DNA of 64,000 nt, from assembly GCF_947500265.1 (NCBI RefSeq), contig NZ_CANMRN010000003.1:434001-498000 (forward strand). Direction: 5' to 3'. This DNA comes from an uncultured Psychrobacter sp. Lineage in GTDB: Bacteria > Pseudomonadota > Gammaproteobacteria > Pseudomonadales > Moraxellaceae. The translations under genes were made by a program, and so were the position numbers. Below, in pieces: positions 10,102-21,098 of this stretch (position 1 is its first letter; each line of letters begins with the position of its first letter). The notes beneath the pieces were generated by a model. That model was not told where the DNA came from, made no database searches, and saw only the letters and a list, made by a program, of their open reading frames with translations.

Positions 10102-11268
10102 TTACTGAGCTGGCTTGTAGACAGGCTGTCCATCACTACCTTTTACTTCGTTCCACTTCTCTTTGAACAAGGCCACTGCCGTGTCAGAGAATGGTACGTA
10201 GTCTAGTTCCATGGCGCTGTCATCACCTTGGGTATAAGCCCAGTCAAAGAAGTTCAACACGCCAGCGACTTGCTGAGGATTTTCTGGTTGCTTATGTACC
10301 AAGATAAAGGTCGCAGCAGCGATAGGCCATGCTTGGTCAGTTTCAGAGTTGGTGATGACTTTATAAAAGCCTTCTTGTTGTGACCAATCGATATCACCTG
10401 CCGCAGCAAACGTCTCAGCAGATGGCTGTACGATGTTACCAGCTGCGTTTTTCAGCGCAGTATGTGACATCTTATTCTGCTTAGCGTAAGCATACTCAAC
10501 ATAACCGATCGAGTTTTTCATGCGGTTTACGTAGCTTGAAACGCCTTCGTTACCTTTACCGCCTGCACCAGTAGCAGAGGTCGGCCACTTGACAGTTTTA
10601 TCAACACCAACGGTGTCTTTCCAGTCTGGTGAAACCTTGGCAAGATAATCAGTGAAGTTGAAAGTCGTACCTGAACCGTCTGAGCGAAATACCGTTGTGA
10701 TTGCTGCATCTGGCAAGGTCAAATCTGGGTTCATCGCCTTAATTGCAGGGTCATTCCAGTTACTGATTTTACCCAAATAGATATCAGCCAACGTTGTGCC
10801 GTCTAGCTTCAGTGCACCAGGCTCGACACCATCAATATTGACGATTGGTACAACACCACCGATGACTGTTGGGAACTGAATCAAACCTGCTTCGTCTAAC
10901 TCTTCAGGCGTCATTGGTGCATCAGAAGCACCAAAGTCTACTGTTTTTGACTGAATTTGTTTGATACCACCAGATGAACCAATCGACTGATAGTTGACTT
11001 GGCCACCAGTCGCAGCATTGTAGTCATATGACCATTTCGCATAGATAGGCTGCGGGAATGACGCACCTGCACCTGTAATATTCATAGCGATATTTTCAGC
11101 AGATTTAAAATCTGACGTAGCAGAAGATGCTGTCTGAGAGGTTGTTTCAGCTGTTGTCACAGCGCTACTGCTAGTATCAGCAGTTGGCTCCGCCGTATCT
11201 GTTGACTTATTACACGCCGTAAGCATTAATGTACAACTGACGGCCACTGCTAATAACGAATAACGCAT
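10102..11268 (-). CDS. pstS: Phosphate-binding lipoprotein PstS
   Basis: The extracytoplasmic phosphate receptor of the Pst importer. The start at 11268 is fixed by CAGGAG at good spacing and by the signal peptide MRYSLLAVAVSCTLMLTAC, with lipobox LTAC and lipidated Cys19. A Ser/Thr/Ala-rich linker follows to about residue 60. The mature domain has family motifs GAGASFPQPIY, GSSGGIKQI, DFGASDAPM and RSDGSGTTFNFTDYL, the phosphate-binding loops. The lipoprotein form differs from the soluble periplasmic PstS of E. coli. A Pho box lies about 75 bases upstream, so it should be induced by phosphate starvation. Confidence 0.95.
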   Translation of the reverse strand: MRYSLLAVAVSCTLMLTACNKSTDTAEPTADTSSSAVTTAETTSQTASSATSDFKSAENIAMNITGAGASFPQPIYAKWSYDYNAATGGQVNYQSIGSSGGIKQIQSKTVDFGASDAPMTPEELDEAGLIQFPTVIGGVVPIVNIDGVEPGALKLDGTTLADIYLGKISNWNDPAIKAMNPDLTLPDAAITTVFRSDGSGTTFNFTDYLAKVSPDWKDTVGVDKTVKWPTSATGAGGKGNEGVSSYVNRMKNSIGYVEYAYAKQNKMSHTALKNAAGNIVQPSAETFAAAGDIDWSQQEGFYKVITNSETDQAWPIAAATFILVHKQPENPQQVAGVLNFFDWAYTQGDDSAMELDYVPFSDTAVALFKEKWNEVKGSDGQPVYKPAQ

Positions 11269-11342
11269 GTAGGACTCCTGAAGTTTAACAACGGTATAAA
11301 AAAGCATTGCTTGTGATATGCGTGTTATCTTGCCAAATCTTT

Positions 11343-11360
11343 ATGACAGTTTAATGACAA
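11343..11360 (-). promoter_or_regulatory. Pho box (PhoB binding site) before pstS
   Basis: On the minus strand TTGTCATTAAACTGTCAT carries two TGTCAT repeats spaced 11 bases start to start. It matches the PhoB consensus (CTGTCATA-rich-CTGTCA) except for the first base and one A/T position. A -10-like GATAAC lies about 15 bases downstream. Confidence 0.85.
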
Positions 11361-11562
11361 CTTCTAGAATCCTTCATTCGCTTTACATAATATTTGAATA
11401 ATTTGTCTACAACCTAGTAATATTAAGCATCCTCATCTATCAATACTCAAAAAATTATTCACGAAAATATGGAACCTTGTGTTTGACACAGAATATTTGT
11501 ATCCAAATACCATTAGCCGTTGGTACAGAATTTTGTTAATATGAAGGCTGATTTACAACACT

Positions 11563-11692
11563 GACAGACTCGGGGTGCGGTGTATTTTTGGCTCACTTTA
11601 TTAAAATTACTTTATTAAAGTAGTCGCCTTGATACATTCGCTGAGAGATCACCCGCCGAACCTGATGCGGTTAGTACCGACGCAGGGAAGTC
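11563..11692 (+). ncRNA. TPP riboswitch (THI element) upstream of thiC
   Basis: Conserved blocks appear in order: ACTCGGGGTGC, then CTGAGAGATCACCCG, GAACCTGATGCGGTTAGTACC and GACGCAGGGAAGTC. These are the thiamine pyrophosphate aptamer core, with P1 formed by GACT near 11567 and AGTC at 11689-11692. About 60 bases lie between the GGGGTGC and CTGAGA blocks, so the P3 arm is long. It contains a direct repeat of ACTTTATTAAA. TPP binding is expected to lower thiC expression. The 260-base leader that follows holds a CTTTGT/ACAAAG hairpin near 11700-11719, but no terminator with a clear T-run. Confidence 0.95.
11595..11619 (+). repeat. Direct repeat inside the TPP riboswitch P3 arm
   Basis: ACTTTATTAAA occurs at 11595-11605 and again at 11609-11619, separated by ATT. 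The second copy plus GT forms the palindrome ACTTTA-T-TAAAGT. The duplication lengthens the P3 arm of the aptamer. Confidence 0.85.
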
Positions 11693-11920
11693 TTAAGCAC
11701 TTTGTTATTTATGACAAAGGGCGCGTAGAAATACATTTTTATCGTCACTACTGTCTTAATATGCGTGATGCATAACCAGATAAGAAGAGAGGATATAAAG
11801 CTGCGTCCAATATTTGATGAGCACCATGCGCGACGATATTTTTTGGTCGAAGTTGTGGGTTCATGATATAAACTTGTCTAGATGATGGATGCCTACCCCC
11901 GCAGATACTGGCGGTGTTGA

Positions 11921-14068
<2,148 letters not shown>

Positions 14069-14095
14069 GGTCAATAACCTATACTTTTAAAATAG

Positions 14096-14146
14096 AAAAA
14101 GCCCTACTATTTAAGTATTTTCACACTTATCTAGTAGGGCTTTTTT
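14096..14146. terminator. Bidirectional terminator between thiC and fda
   Basis: The inverted repeat AAAAAGCCCTACTA/TAGTAGGGCTTTTTT surrounds a 22-base loop. It has T-runs both ways and separates two convergent genes. Confidence 0.88.
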
Positions 14147-14190
14147 GCTTTTTTACTCATGATCTAATTACGAATTTTTATTTACTACAT

Positions 14191-15081
14191 TTACACTTTT
14201 GACGCTTCATAAATCTCTTCAATTGAGGCATTAATGGTTTCAGAAAACTCGCTATCGCTTTGTTGCTTACTCAAGCCTTCAGTAAAAGCACGTGAGAAGC
14301 TCGCAATCATACCTGGGTTTTGTTTGAGCTTGGCACAAGCATCGCTACGACTATAGCCACCAGATAACGCCACTACTTTGAGCACTTTAGGATGGTCAAT
14401 CAGCTCTTGATAAAACCCTGCCTCTTCTGGCAGGGTCAGCTTAAGCATCACTTGTTGATCGTCACCCAAGCGTTCCAGATTGCGCAGGATATCTGCCTTC
14501 AACAGTAACTCGCACTCATGCTTTTGAGTGCTATCAATATTGACCTCTGGCTCAACGATTGGCATCAGGCCTTTTGAAATAATTTGCTTAGCCACATCAA
14601 ACTGCTGCTGTACCACAAGCTCGATACCATCGACGTTTGGCTCATAGATGACTGAGCGCATTTTAGTACCGAATACGGGATAGTTTTTTGCTTTATCTAA
14701 TAATAGATCTAGATTCGGAATCGGCTTCATGACTTGTACACCGTTCATTTGCTCAGCCAGACCTTTATCTACCTTTAAAAACGGTACGATATTTTTATCT
14801 TCCCATAGGTAGTTAGCCGTCGACTTGCCATTGACTTCGCGCTCCATGGTGTCTTCGAATAAAATTGCACCAAGTACACGCTCACTATCAAAGCAGTCAC
14901 ACGTCATGATACGAGCACGCATTTCATGAACCAAATCAAACATAGCCTCATCATTATCATAAGCGTCGCTGTTGACACCATAAGTCTCTAACGCTTTCGG
15001 TGTACTGCCGCCACTTTGATCAAGAGCAGCAATAAAGCCTGAACTATTTTTTATACGCTGTAATTGCTTATCGTATTCCAT
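14191..15081 (-). CDS. fda: Class I fructose-bisphosphate aldolase
   Basis: A metal-independent aldolase for fructose 1,6-bisphosphate cleavage and formation in glycolysis and gluconeogenesis. Its 296 residues match the usual length of the bacterial class I family (Staphylococcus Fda type). Visible motifs are AALDQSGGSTPKAL near residue 18, GAILFEDTMER near 71, and VMLKLTLPEE, where Lys214 is the expected Schiff-base lysine. The C-terminal ALSGGYSR is the phosphate-binding loop. It is transcribed alone toward the terminator shared with thiC. Confidence 0.93.
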   Translation of the reverse strand: MEYDKQLQRIKNSSGFIAALDQSGGSTPKALETYGVNSDAYDNDEAMFDLVHEMRARIMTCDCFDSERVLGAILFEDTMEREVNGKSTANYLWEDKNIVPFLKVDKGLAEQMNGVQVMKPIPNLDLLLDKAKNYPVFGTKMRSVIYEPNVDGIELVVQQQFDVAKQIISKGLMPIVEPEVNIDSTQKHECELLLKADILRNLERLGDDQQVMLKLTLPEEAGFYQELIDHPKVLKVVALSGGYSRSDACAKLKQNPGMIASFSRAFTEGLSKQQSDSEFSETINASIEEIYEASKV

Positions 15082-15257
15082 TGAGCCTGCATCCTATTTT
15101 TATTGGTTAAGTTAAATATCATAAACTAAGCTTTTTTATTCCATACAAGCCGTGTTATTTGTAGATAACCTTATCATAGGATGATTTGTATGCCTATATA
15201 GGATACGTGACAATATAGCTAAAAAATCATGGAACCAATACTTTTAAACAGAGTCCA

Positions 15258-16106
15258 TTACGCCAAAAACAGTACCCCTACACAGCAGACTGCCAATACT
15301 AATCCTATTATATTGATACGGTTCAGCTGCTCTTTAAACACACCTACGCCGATCAATGTCGCTACGGCAATAACACCGACATTCATACCAGTAAAGACGA
15401 TGCTAGGAGAGTCATGTAGCACTTGGTGTGCCCGCACATAGGCATAAATATTGCCCATGTTTAATGCGCCGAGCAGCAAGCCTGTCATAAGTGCTTGTTT
15501 TTGCCAACGTACTCGCGTGACAAGTAAATAGATTAAAAGCAATACACCTGCTACGCCGAAGCTAACCAATAGAGTCAACGGAAAGGCCGCCCCTTGTTTG
15601 GCCACTTGTTTGAACAAAATATCAATAATGCCGTAGCCTGCCCATACCCCGAATAGCCATAGTGGCGTCTGCTTTGCTTGCCGAGTAATATCGTTATGCT
15701 GTGGTCGATAGACAAGCGCACCTAATGCCAAAAATCCTAACGCCAATCCAAGTATACGTGTACCAGTCAGCACCTCACCGAATAGCAAAAAAGCCGCTAC
15801 GATAGGAATAATGAGTGATAAGCGCTGAGACGCGTCGGTTGCTACCATCCCCACCGCTTCAATAGCTCGTCCGAGAATGATAAATACAGCAGGTAATAGT
15901 ACTCCAAGCGCGATGATGATGCCCCAAGCGCTATCAAGCGCATGAATGGCACCTACATCAGGTTTTAGTAATACCCAAGTCAGTAAAAAAGCCACAGGAT
16001 AGCCTGCCACGATGGTCTGACGAATATCTATATTTTTCTGGCGCAATATTTTCAAAAGTACGGAGACGGCGACGCTACATAGCACCGCTATTATTAAATA
16101 CATCAT
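15258..16106 (-). CDS. EamA/DMT-family membrane transporter
   Basis: A very hydrophobic protein of 282 residues with about ten membrane-spanning segments arranged as two similar halves, as in the drug/metabolite transporter superfamily. The motif-like stretches SQRLSLIIPIVAAFLLFGE (first half) and GMNVGVIAVATLIGVGVFKEQ (second half) fit EamA domains. The substrate cannot be read from sequence. It follows fda by about 175 bases with no terminator seen, so co-transcription in the order transporter then fda is possible. Confidence 0.8.
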   Translation of the reverse strand: MMYLIIAVLCSVAVSVLLKILRQKNIDIRQTIVAGYPVAFLLTWVLLKPDVGAIHALDSAWGIIIALGVLLPAVFIILGRAIEAVGMVATDASQRLSLIIPIVAAFLLFGEVLTGTRILGLALGFLALGALVYRPQHNDITRQAKQTPLWLFGVWAGYGIIDILFKQVAKQGAAFPLTLLVSFGVAGVLLLIYLLVTRVRWQKQALMTGLLLGALNMGNIYAYVRAHQVLHDSPSIVFTGMNVGVIAVATLIGVGVFKEQLNRINIIGLVLAVCCVGVLFLA

Positions 16107-16475
16107 TCACTGCTACCTTTTGAACTTCAATGTTGAGTTATTACTGTCCGTATATTTATAAAAACCATTAAATAAAATGCCTGCTAATCAGCTGATTTTC
16201 GCAATGAAATTATGCTTATAAAAGCAATATTTAAAATATGAATAAGTTTGGATGTGGAATGTAACAAAATATGTTTTCCACAGCAATCTATTTATTATTG
16301 TTGTGACCAAGGCTATAAAGACACAGCTATTCTTAAGCAAATTACAATTAGCATGCAGGTATGATTAGTAATTTTGCTAAAATAGCACCTAATCCCAATC
16401 ACAAAAGTAAAGATTCTAGATAACGAGTCCTCTCGTTCATCTTGACGTACTGCTATTGATGTTTTATTACTGCCT
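16107..16475. other. Divergent promoter region, DMT transporter / ABC exporter
   Basis: About 370 AT-rich bases between two divergent genes with no supported coding frame. Promoters for both are expected here, but I cannot place them reliably. Confidence 0.45.
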
Positions 16476-18392
16476 ATGAATGCTTTATTTCGCTTTTTCG
16501 AAAACCGCCTACCCGCCTTTCCAGATACACCTATGCCATTGCCATCACCTCGCGATGGTATGCTGAAGTTTTTGTGGGCATGTACCAATGGCCTACGCGG
16601 CTGGCTACTAATCTTTATGATTTTGTCCGCTGGTATCGGTATCTACGAGGCCATGCTGTTTGCTTGGATAGGTAATATCGTCGATTGGTTGGGCGTTTAT
16701 ACACCGCAGAACTTATGGGTAGAAAAAGGCGACATGTTGCTCATCATGCTCGCTGTCATGATAGTAAGCCCATTATGGATTGCCTTATCATCGTTTATAC
16801 ACTTTCAGACCTTGCAAGGCGTGTTTCCCATGCAGATGCGTTGGCGTTTTCATCAGCGCATGCTTGGGCAATCCATGCAGTTCTATCAGGATGAGTTTTC
16901 GGGACGCGTCTCAGCTAAGGTAATGCAGACAGCCCTAGCAGTACGCGATACCGTGATGACCGTTACCGATATGTTTATGTATGTCTCTGTCTACTTTATC
17001 ACCTCAGGGGTGATTTTGTTTAATTTAGACAGCTTACTACTCATTCCATTTGTCATTTGGCTGGTCTTGGTTGCCATCACCATTTGGTACTTTATCCCTA
17101 AGCTTAAACAAACAGCGATTGTGCAAGCGGATGCCCGTGCCTTGATGACAGGACGAATCACTGATGCTTATGCCAATATCATGACCGTAAAGCTATTTAG
17201 CCATTCTCGTCGTGAGCTGGGCTATGCCAAAAATGCCATGGGGCAATTTCTAGGTACGGTTCACGCACAAATGCGCTGGGTCAGCTATTTAGAAGTATCG
17301 ACCCATCTTATCAGTGTGATCTTGGTCAGTAGTACCGCGGGTATTGGATTGTACTTGTGGCAACAAGGCGCAGTTGGTGTTGGTGCCATTGCTGCTGCGA
17401 CCGCTATGGCATTACGTCTAAATGGTTTGACGCGTTGGATTATGTGGCAGACAGCCAGTTTGTTTGAGAGTATCGGTACAGTTCAAGATGGTATGCGTAC
17501 GTTATCAGCACCGCAGACGATTATTGATAAACCTGACGCACCAGCGCTAGCCGTCACGGACGGTCGCATTGTGTTCGACCATGTTGACTTCAGTTATGAA
17601 AATGACGAAGAAGACAATGGCCAAACTGGCGAGACTGTTGATAGTACTGGCATCGCTAAACGCGCTCCTAACTCATATATCAAACTGTTGGACAACTTCC
17701 ACTTAGATATTAAGCCGGGTGAAAAGATTGGTTTGGTTGGGCGTTCAGGTGCTGGTAAATCGACTTTGGTTAATTTGCTATTGCGCTTTTTTGATGTCGA
17801 TAGCGGTAAAATCCTGATTGATGGTCAGGCTATTGATGCCGTTACGCAAGAATCGTTGCGCCAACAGATTGGCATGGTGACTCAAGATACGTCATTGTTA
17901 CATCGTACCGTGCGTGAAAACATTGCCTATGGTCGTCCTGATGCTACTGACGAAGAGATTATGATCGCTGCCAAACAAGCTCAGGCGTGGGATTTCATCA
18001 AAGATCTGTACGATGATAAAGGCAATACAGGACTTGATACCCAAGTCGGTGAACGCGGAGTCAAACTATCTGGCGGTCAACGTCAGCGTATCGCTATCTC
18101 ACGTGTTATGCTAAAAAATGCGCCGATTTTACTTTTGGATGAAGCGACCAGTGCGCTAGATTCTGAGATTGAATATGCCATTACTGAAAGCTTAAATGAC
18201 ATCATGACCGGCAAGACCGTTATTGCTATCGCCCATCGCCTGTCTACTATTGCGGCACTGGATAGACTGGTCGTTATGCATCAAGGTCGCATCATTGAGC
18301 AAGGTAGTCATGATGAACTATTGGCATTGAATGGTGTCTACGCTCGACTGTGGCAACGTCAAAGCGGTGGCTTCTTAGGTGAAGACAACTAA
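16476..18392 (+). CDS. ABC exporter, fused membrane and ATPase domains
   Basis: A half-transporter of 638 residues. The N-terminal ABC transmembrane domain (about 40-340) has six likely spans. The C-terminal ATPase (about 370-630) has Walker A GRSGAGKST, Q-loop IGMVTQDTSLLH, signature LSGGQRQR, Walker B ILLLDEATSALD and switch His in AIAHRLSTI. It should work as a homodimer pumping lipids, drugs or peptides out of the cytoplasm. The substrate is unknown, but the family is the MsbA/multidrug exporter type. An acidic insertion of about 20 residues (NDEEDNGQTGETVD) interrupts the start of the ATPase domain. It probably heads a small operon with the next two genes. No clear ribosome-binding site precedes the chosen ATG. 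Confidence 0.9.
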   Translation: MNALFRFFENRLPAFPDTPMPLPSPRDGMLKFLWACTNGLRGWLLIFMILSAGIGIYEAMLFAWIGNIVDWLGVYTPQNLWVEKGDMLLIMLAVMIVSPLWIALSSFIHFQTLQGVFPMQMRWRFHQRMLGQSMQFYQDEFSGRVSAKVMQTALAVRDTVMTVTDMFMYVSVYFITSGVILFNLDSLLLIPFVIWLVLVAITIWYFIPKLKQTAIVQADARALMTGRITDAYANIMTVKLFSHSRRELGYAKNAMGQFLGTVHAQMRWVSYLEVSTHLISVILVSSTAGIGLYLWQQGAVGVGAIAAATAMALRLNGLTRWIMWQTASLFESIGTVQDGMRTLSAPQTIIDKPDAPALAVTDGRIVFDHVDFSYENDEEDNGQTGETVDSTGIAKRAPNSYIKLLDNFHLDIKPGEKIGLVGRSGAGKSTLVNLLLRFFDVDSGKILIDGQAIDAVTQESLRQQIGMVTQDTSLLHRTVRENIAYGRPDATDEEIMIAAKQAQAWDFIKDLYDDKGNTGLDTQVGERGVKLSGGQRQRIAISRVMLKNAPILLLDEATSALDSEIEYAITESLNDIMTGKTVIAIAHRLSTIAALDRLVVMHQGRIIEQGSHDELLALNGVYARLWQRQSGGFLGEDN

Positions 18393-18469
18393 GATGCATT
18401 AATAGCAATTATAAGAAGACAATCTACAAAAAAATCACTCAAAATAAGTCACAAGGAAGTGTTTATTTT

Positions 18470-19360
18470 ATGGAAGCATTCACAAACCGCATTAATCTTG
18501 GCGGAAAACAGGCACGCTACTATGATCTTAGCCAGTTCAATCAGCCGCTAGATTCAAGCTCTACTCCCCGCGTGCCAGCACATTTTTATAGTGGTAATAG
18601 TTTTACCGTTGGCACTTATACACCACTATTGAGCAAGCTAGCTACTGAGTTTGATATCAACTCACTTGCCCTACGTGGCTATTGGTATGATAAGCCGCAA
18701 AGCCGTCGTCTTACGCGCGAGCAAGACGCTGATCTGCTGATTGAGTTTTTAGAAAAGACACAAGACAAGCCTGTCGTAGGTATTGGTCACTCGCAAGGGG
18801 CGACAGCCACAGCAATGGCAGCTGCCAAACGTCCAGAGCTTTTTTCGCAGTTGTACTTGATTGAGCCTGTCACATTTACCAAAAACCAAGCCACCTTATA
18901 TAACCTTTTGCCACGCTCTGTCCTACTGAGCCGCGAGCCTTTTAAAAGCACGTTAACTAAGCAATCTACTTGGCCAAGTATCCATAGTTATTACGAGAGC
19001 CTACGTGCGCAGCGTGCCTATAAGCGTATTAGCGATGAGCACTTGCAGGTATTTTCTGAGCAAAGCCTGAGCAAAAATGCAGATGGTAGCTATACGCTTA
19101 TGTTTGCACCAGAACAAGAGCTAGCCAATTATTTTGGCGCTCCTCATATCGATGCTGCACTCAAAAAACTACGCTGTCCCTACACGTTGATTACAGGCAA
19201 GCCCACCCTGTTCATCAATGACAAAGTACGAAAGCAATGGAAAAAGTTTGTCCCAGATAGCAGTCTTATTTCGCTGTCAGATTACGGTCATCTATTGCCA
19301 ATGGAAGCGCCTGAACTATGCGCTCAAATCATTAACGAGCACTATCAAAGCAGCAAATAA
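18470..19360 (+). CDS. Alpha/beta hydrolase
   Basis: A 296-residue protein with an alpha/beta hydrolase fold. The nucleophile elbow is GIGHSQGAT with Ser108. A likely catalytic histidine lies in DYGHLLPMEAPE near the C-terminus. The acid residue is probably in the loop around ITGKPTLFINDK, but this is not certain. No signal peptide is seen, so it is likely cytoplasmic. AAGGAAG precedes the ATG. It sits 77 bases after the ABC exporter gene and 20 bases before the AlkB-like gene on the same strand. The substrate is unknown. Confidence 0.85.
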   Translation: MEAFTNRINLGGKQARYYDLSQFNQPLDSSSTPRVPAHFYSGNSFTVGTYTPLLSKLATEFDINSLALRGYWYDKPQSRRLTREQDADLLIEFLEKTQDKPVVGIGHSQGATATAMAAAKRPELFSQLYLIEPVTFTKNQATLYNLLPRSVLLSREPFKSTLTKQSTWPSIHSYYESLRAQRAYKRISDEHLQVFSEQSLSKNADGSYTLMFAPEQELANYFGAPHIDAALKKLRCPYTLITGKPTLFINDKVRKQWKKFVPDSSLISLSDYGHLLPMEAPELCAQIINEHYQSSK

Positions 19361-19380
19361 GGATTTACAACGACTAAATT

Positions 19381-19998
19381 ATGACTGACCTCTTTGCCCC
19401 TGCACCCACGGATAACTTACTACCCTATGATGGTAAGGTGAATGATCTAGGCGTGATTATCGACGATGCTACTGCCCTTTATAACACTCTACTAAATGAG
19501 CTACCTTGGCAGTCAGACATCGTGACGTTATTTGGTAAGACCCATATAACGACTCGGAAAATTGTCTGGATGGGAGACAAAAATGCCAATTATCAATACT
19601 CAGGACACGTGCGGCAAACTGTTCCATGGTCAGATATAGTGTTTCACGTGAAACAGGAAATTGAGCAAGCTTTAGCAGAGGCTGGTGTCACTGCCAATTT
19701 TAATACCTGCCTGCTTAATTACTATCCTTCTGGCGCTGATGGTATGGGCTACCATGCTGATGACGAAAAAGAGCTCGGTCATCAACCAGTTATCGCCTCG
19801 TTATCGCTCGGTGCAACGCGTAAATTTGTTTTTAAGCATAAAAAAACTCAAGACAAAGTTGAACTTCATCTTGAGTCTGGTCAGCTCGTTGTGATGCATG
19901 GTGACACACAGACCTTTTGGAAACATACGATCACTAAGACAAAGACGGTCGATGCTGGGCGAATCAGTCTAACGTTTCGGCATATGCTTACATCTTGA
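19381..19998 (+). CDS. AlkB-like 2-oxoglutarate/Fe(II) dioxygenase
   Basis: A 205-residue protein of the AlkB family, which removes alkyl damage from nucleic acids by oxidative demethylation. The iron ligands are visible as HxD (His125, Asp127 in GYHADDE) and the distal His182 in FWKHTI. The 2-oxoglutarate-binding arginines are in GRISLTFR (Arg194, Arg200). NYYPSGADGMGYH and SLSLGATRKFVF are typical of the AlkB-like subgroup near human ALKBH2/3. It is the last gene of a possible three-gene run. Whether it acts on DNA or RNA cannot be told. Confidence 0.9.
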   Translation: MTDLFAPAPTDNLLPYDGKVNDLGVIIDDATALYNTLLNELPWQSDIVTLFGKTHITTRKIVWMGDKNANYQYSGHVRQTVPWSDIVFHVKQEIEQALAEAGVTANFNTCLLNYYPSGADGMGYHADDEKELGHQPVIASLSLGATRKFVFKHKKTQDKVELHLESGQLVVMHGDTQTFWKHTITKTKTVDAGRISLTFRHMLTS

Positions 19999-20030
19999 TA
20001 CTATCGCTGACTTAACGAGCCATTAAGTGT

Positions 20031-20903
20031 TTATGCGAGACGGTCCAAAAAACGCTCACGGTAACACTGATAAGCAGCTTCACAAACATTGGCAGTGTAG
20101 CTAGCATTAACACCACCTGCGACCACTGCGCCTACCGCTGGAATAATTTGCGCCGCTTTTGTCTTAACGATGTTAGTGGCTACTTTAGTCGCTGTCTGAC
20201 GCAGTACACGAGACATGACTTCTTCATTAATCTGATTAAATGCCTGAGTTTCTGGATCTTTAATCATCGCATGAGTGTCATCTAACGCCGCTTTACGCTC
20301 TTCAACAGAGGCAGAAGTTGCTACAGCCAATAAAGACATCGCAAATAGCTGTTCGCCTTCATCATTGATATCAAAGCCATAGTACGTTGCATATTCCCCA
20401 ATCGCACGTAGATTGGCTGTAATAAGCCCAACGACATCAGCAGGGATACCTGCCCAGCCTACGACCCCTGTAGTCACCCCTTGCGCACTGGTTAGCGCTA
20501 CATATTTGCTTTTGAAAAACTTAACTTGTTTATCTACAACCTCAAGGGGTAGACGTTCAATATCACCAAGCGTTTCAATAGATGAGCTATCAACATCCGC
20601 TATCTCTTGATAGCTATCGATGACGTCTTGAGTGTACAATGTCCAGTTGGCTGCATCACTTAAAGCACTAATCGTTTCCTCAGTTGCTTTTTTTAGGGAA
20701 TTGCCAAATTGTGGAGCTTCCATCAACGCATCACCGGCGGCTACCACAGGGGTATTAAGCACTGCGAGCGTCTTATCCAAAATCCCTTTATCAGGATTTT
20801 TCCACGCTTCTATTTCTTCACGAACTTTTGCTTCATAAGCAATGTGGTCATCTGTTTTTTCATTGCTGGTCTTATTATTGATAGTCTTATTGTTGATAGT
20901 CAT
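20031..20903 (-). CDS. EcsC family protein
   Basis: A 290-residue protein resembling the EcsC family, whose function is unsettled (the name comes from a gene beside the Bacillus EcsAB transporter). It is rich in Ala and Gly in the second half (VVGWAGIPADVVGLITANLRAIGEYATYYGFD and AAQIIPAVGAVVAGGVNASYT), which suggests membrane association. The N-terminus carries a five-residue repeat (TINNK twice). GGGAATAAT-like spacing supports the ATG. It is convergent with the AlkB-like gene, with only 32 bases between them. Confidence 0.82.
   Translation of the reverse strand: MTINNKTINNKTSNEKTDDHIAYEAKVREEIEAWKNPDKGILDKTLAVLNTPVVAAGDALMEAPQFGNSLKKATEETISALSDAANWTLYTQDVIDSYQEIADVDSSSIETLGDIERLPLEVVDKQVKFFKSKYVALTSAQGVTTGVVGWAGIPADVVGLITANLRAIGEYATYYGFDINDEGEQLFAMSLLAVATSASVEERKAALDDTHAMIKDPETQAFNQINEEVMSRVLRQTATKVATNIVKTKAAQIIPAVGAVVAGGVNASYTANVCEAAYQCYRERFLDRLA
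20871..20900 (-). repeat. 15-base tandem repeat at the start of the EcsC gene
   Basis: ACTATCAACAATAAG is followed at once by ACTATCAATAATAAG (one mismatch), directly after the ATG. It encodes TINNK twice. Confidence 0.9.
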
Positions 20904-21098
20904 ATTATTCCCTTTATTAGTATGGTTCGCTTTCTATCCTATGATAAATAAGCGAAGACTACAGGGACGTTCTGTTGTTCAACATAAAACTTTTGTATGA
21001 TTTGTTAAGTAATCAGTTAAGTTTACTGGGTTTCAACAGACATCCCCTTACTAATAAATCCTACCAAACACTACCTAATACTTGGGTAATCTTGACAT

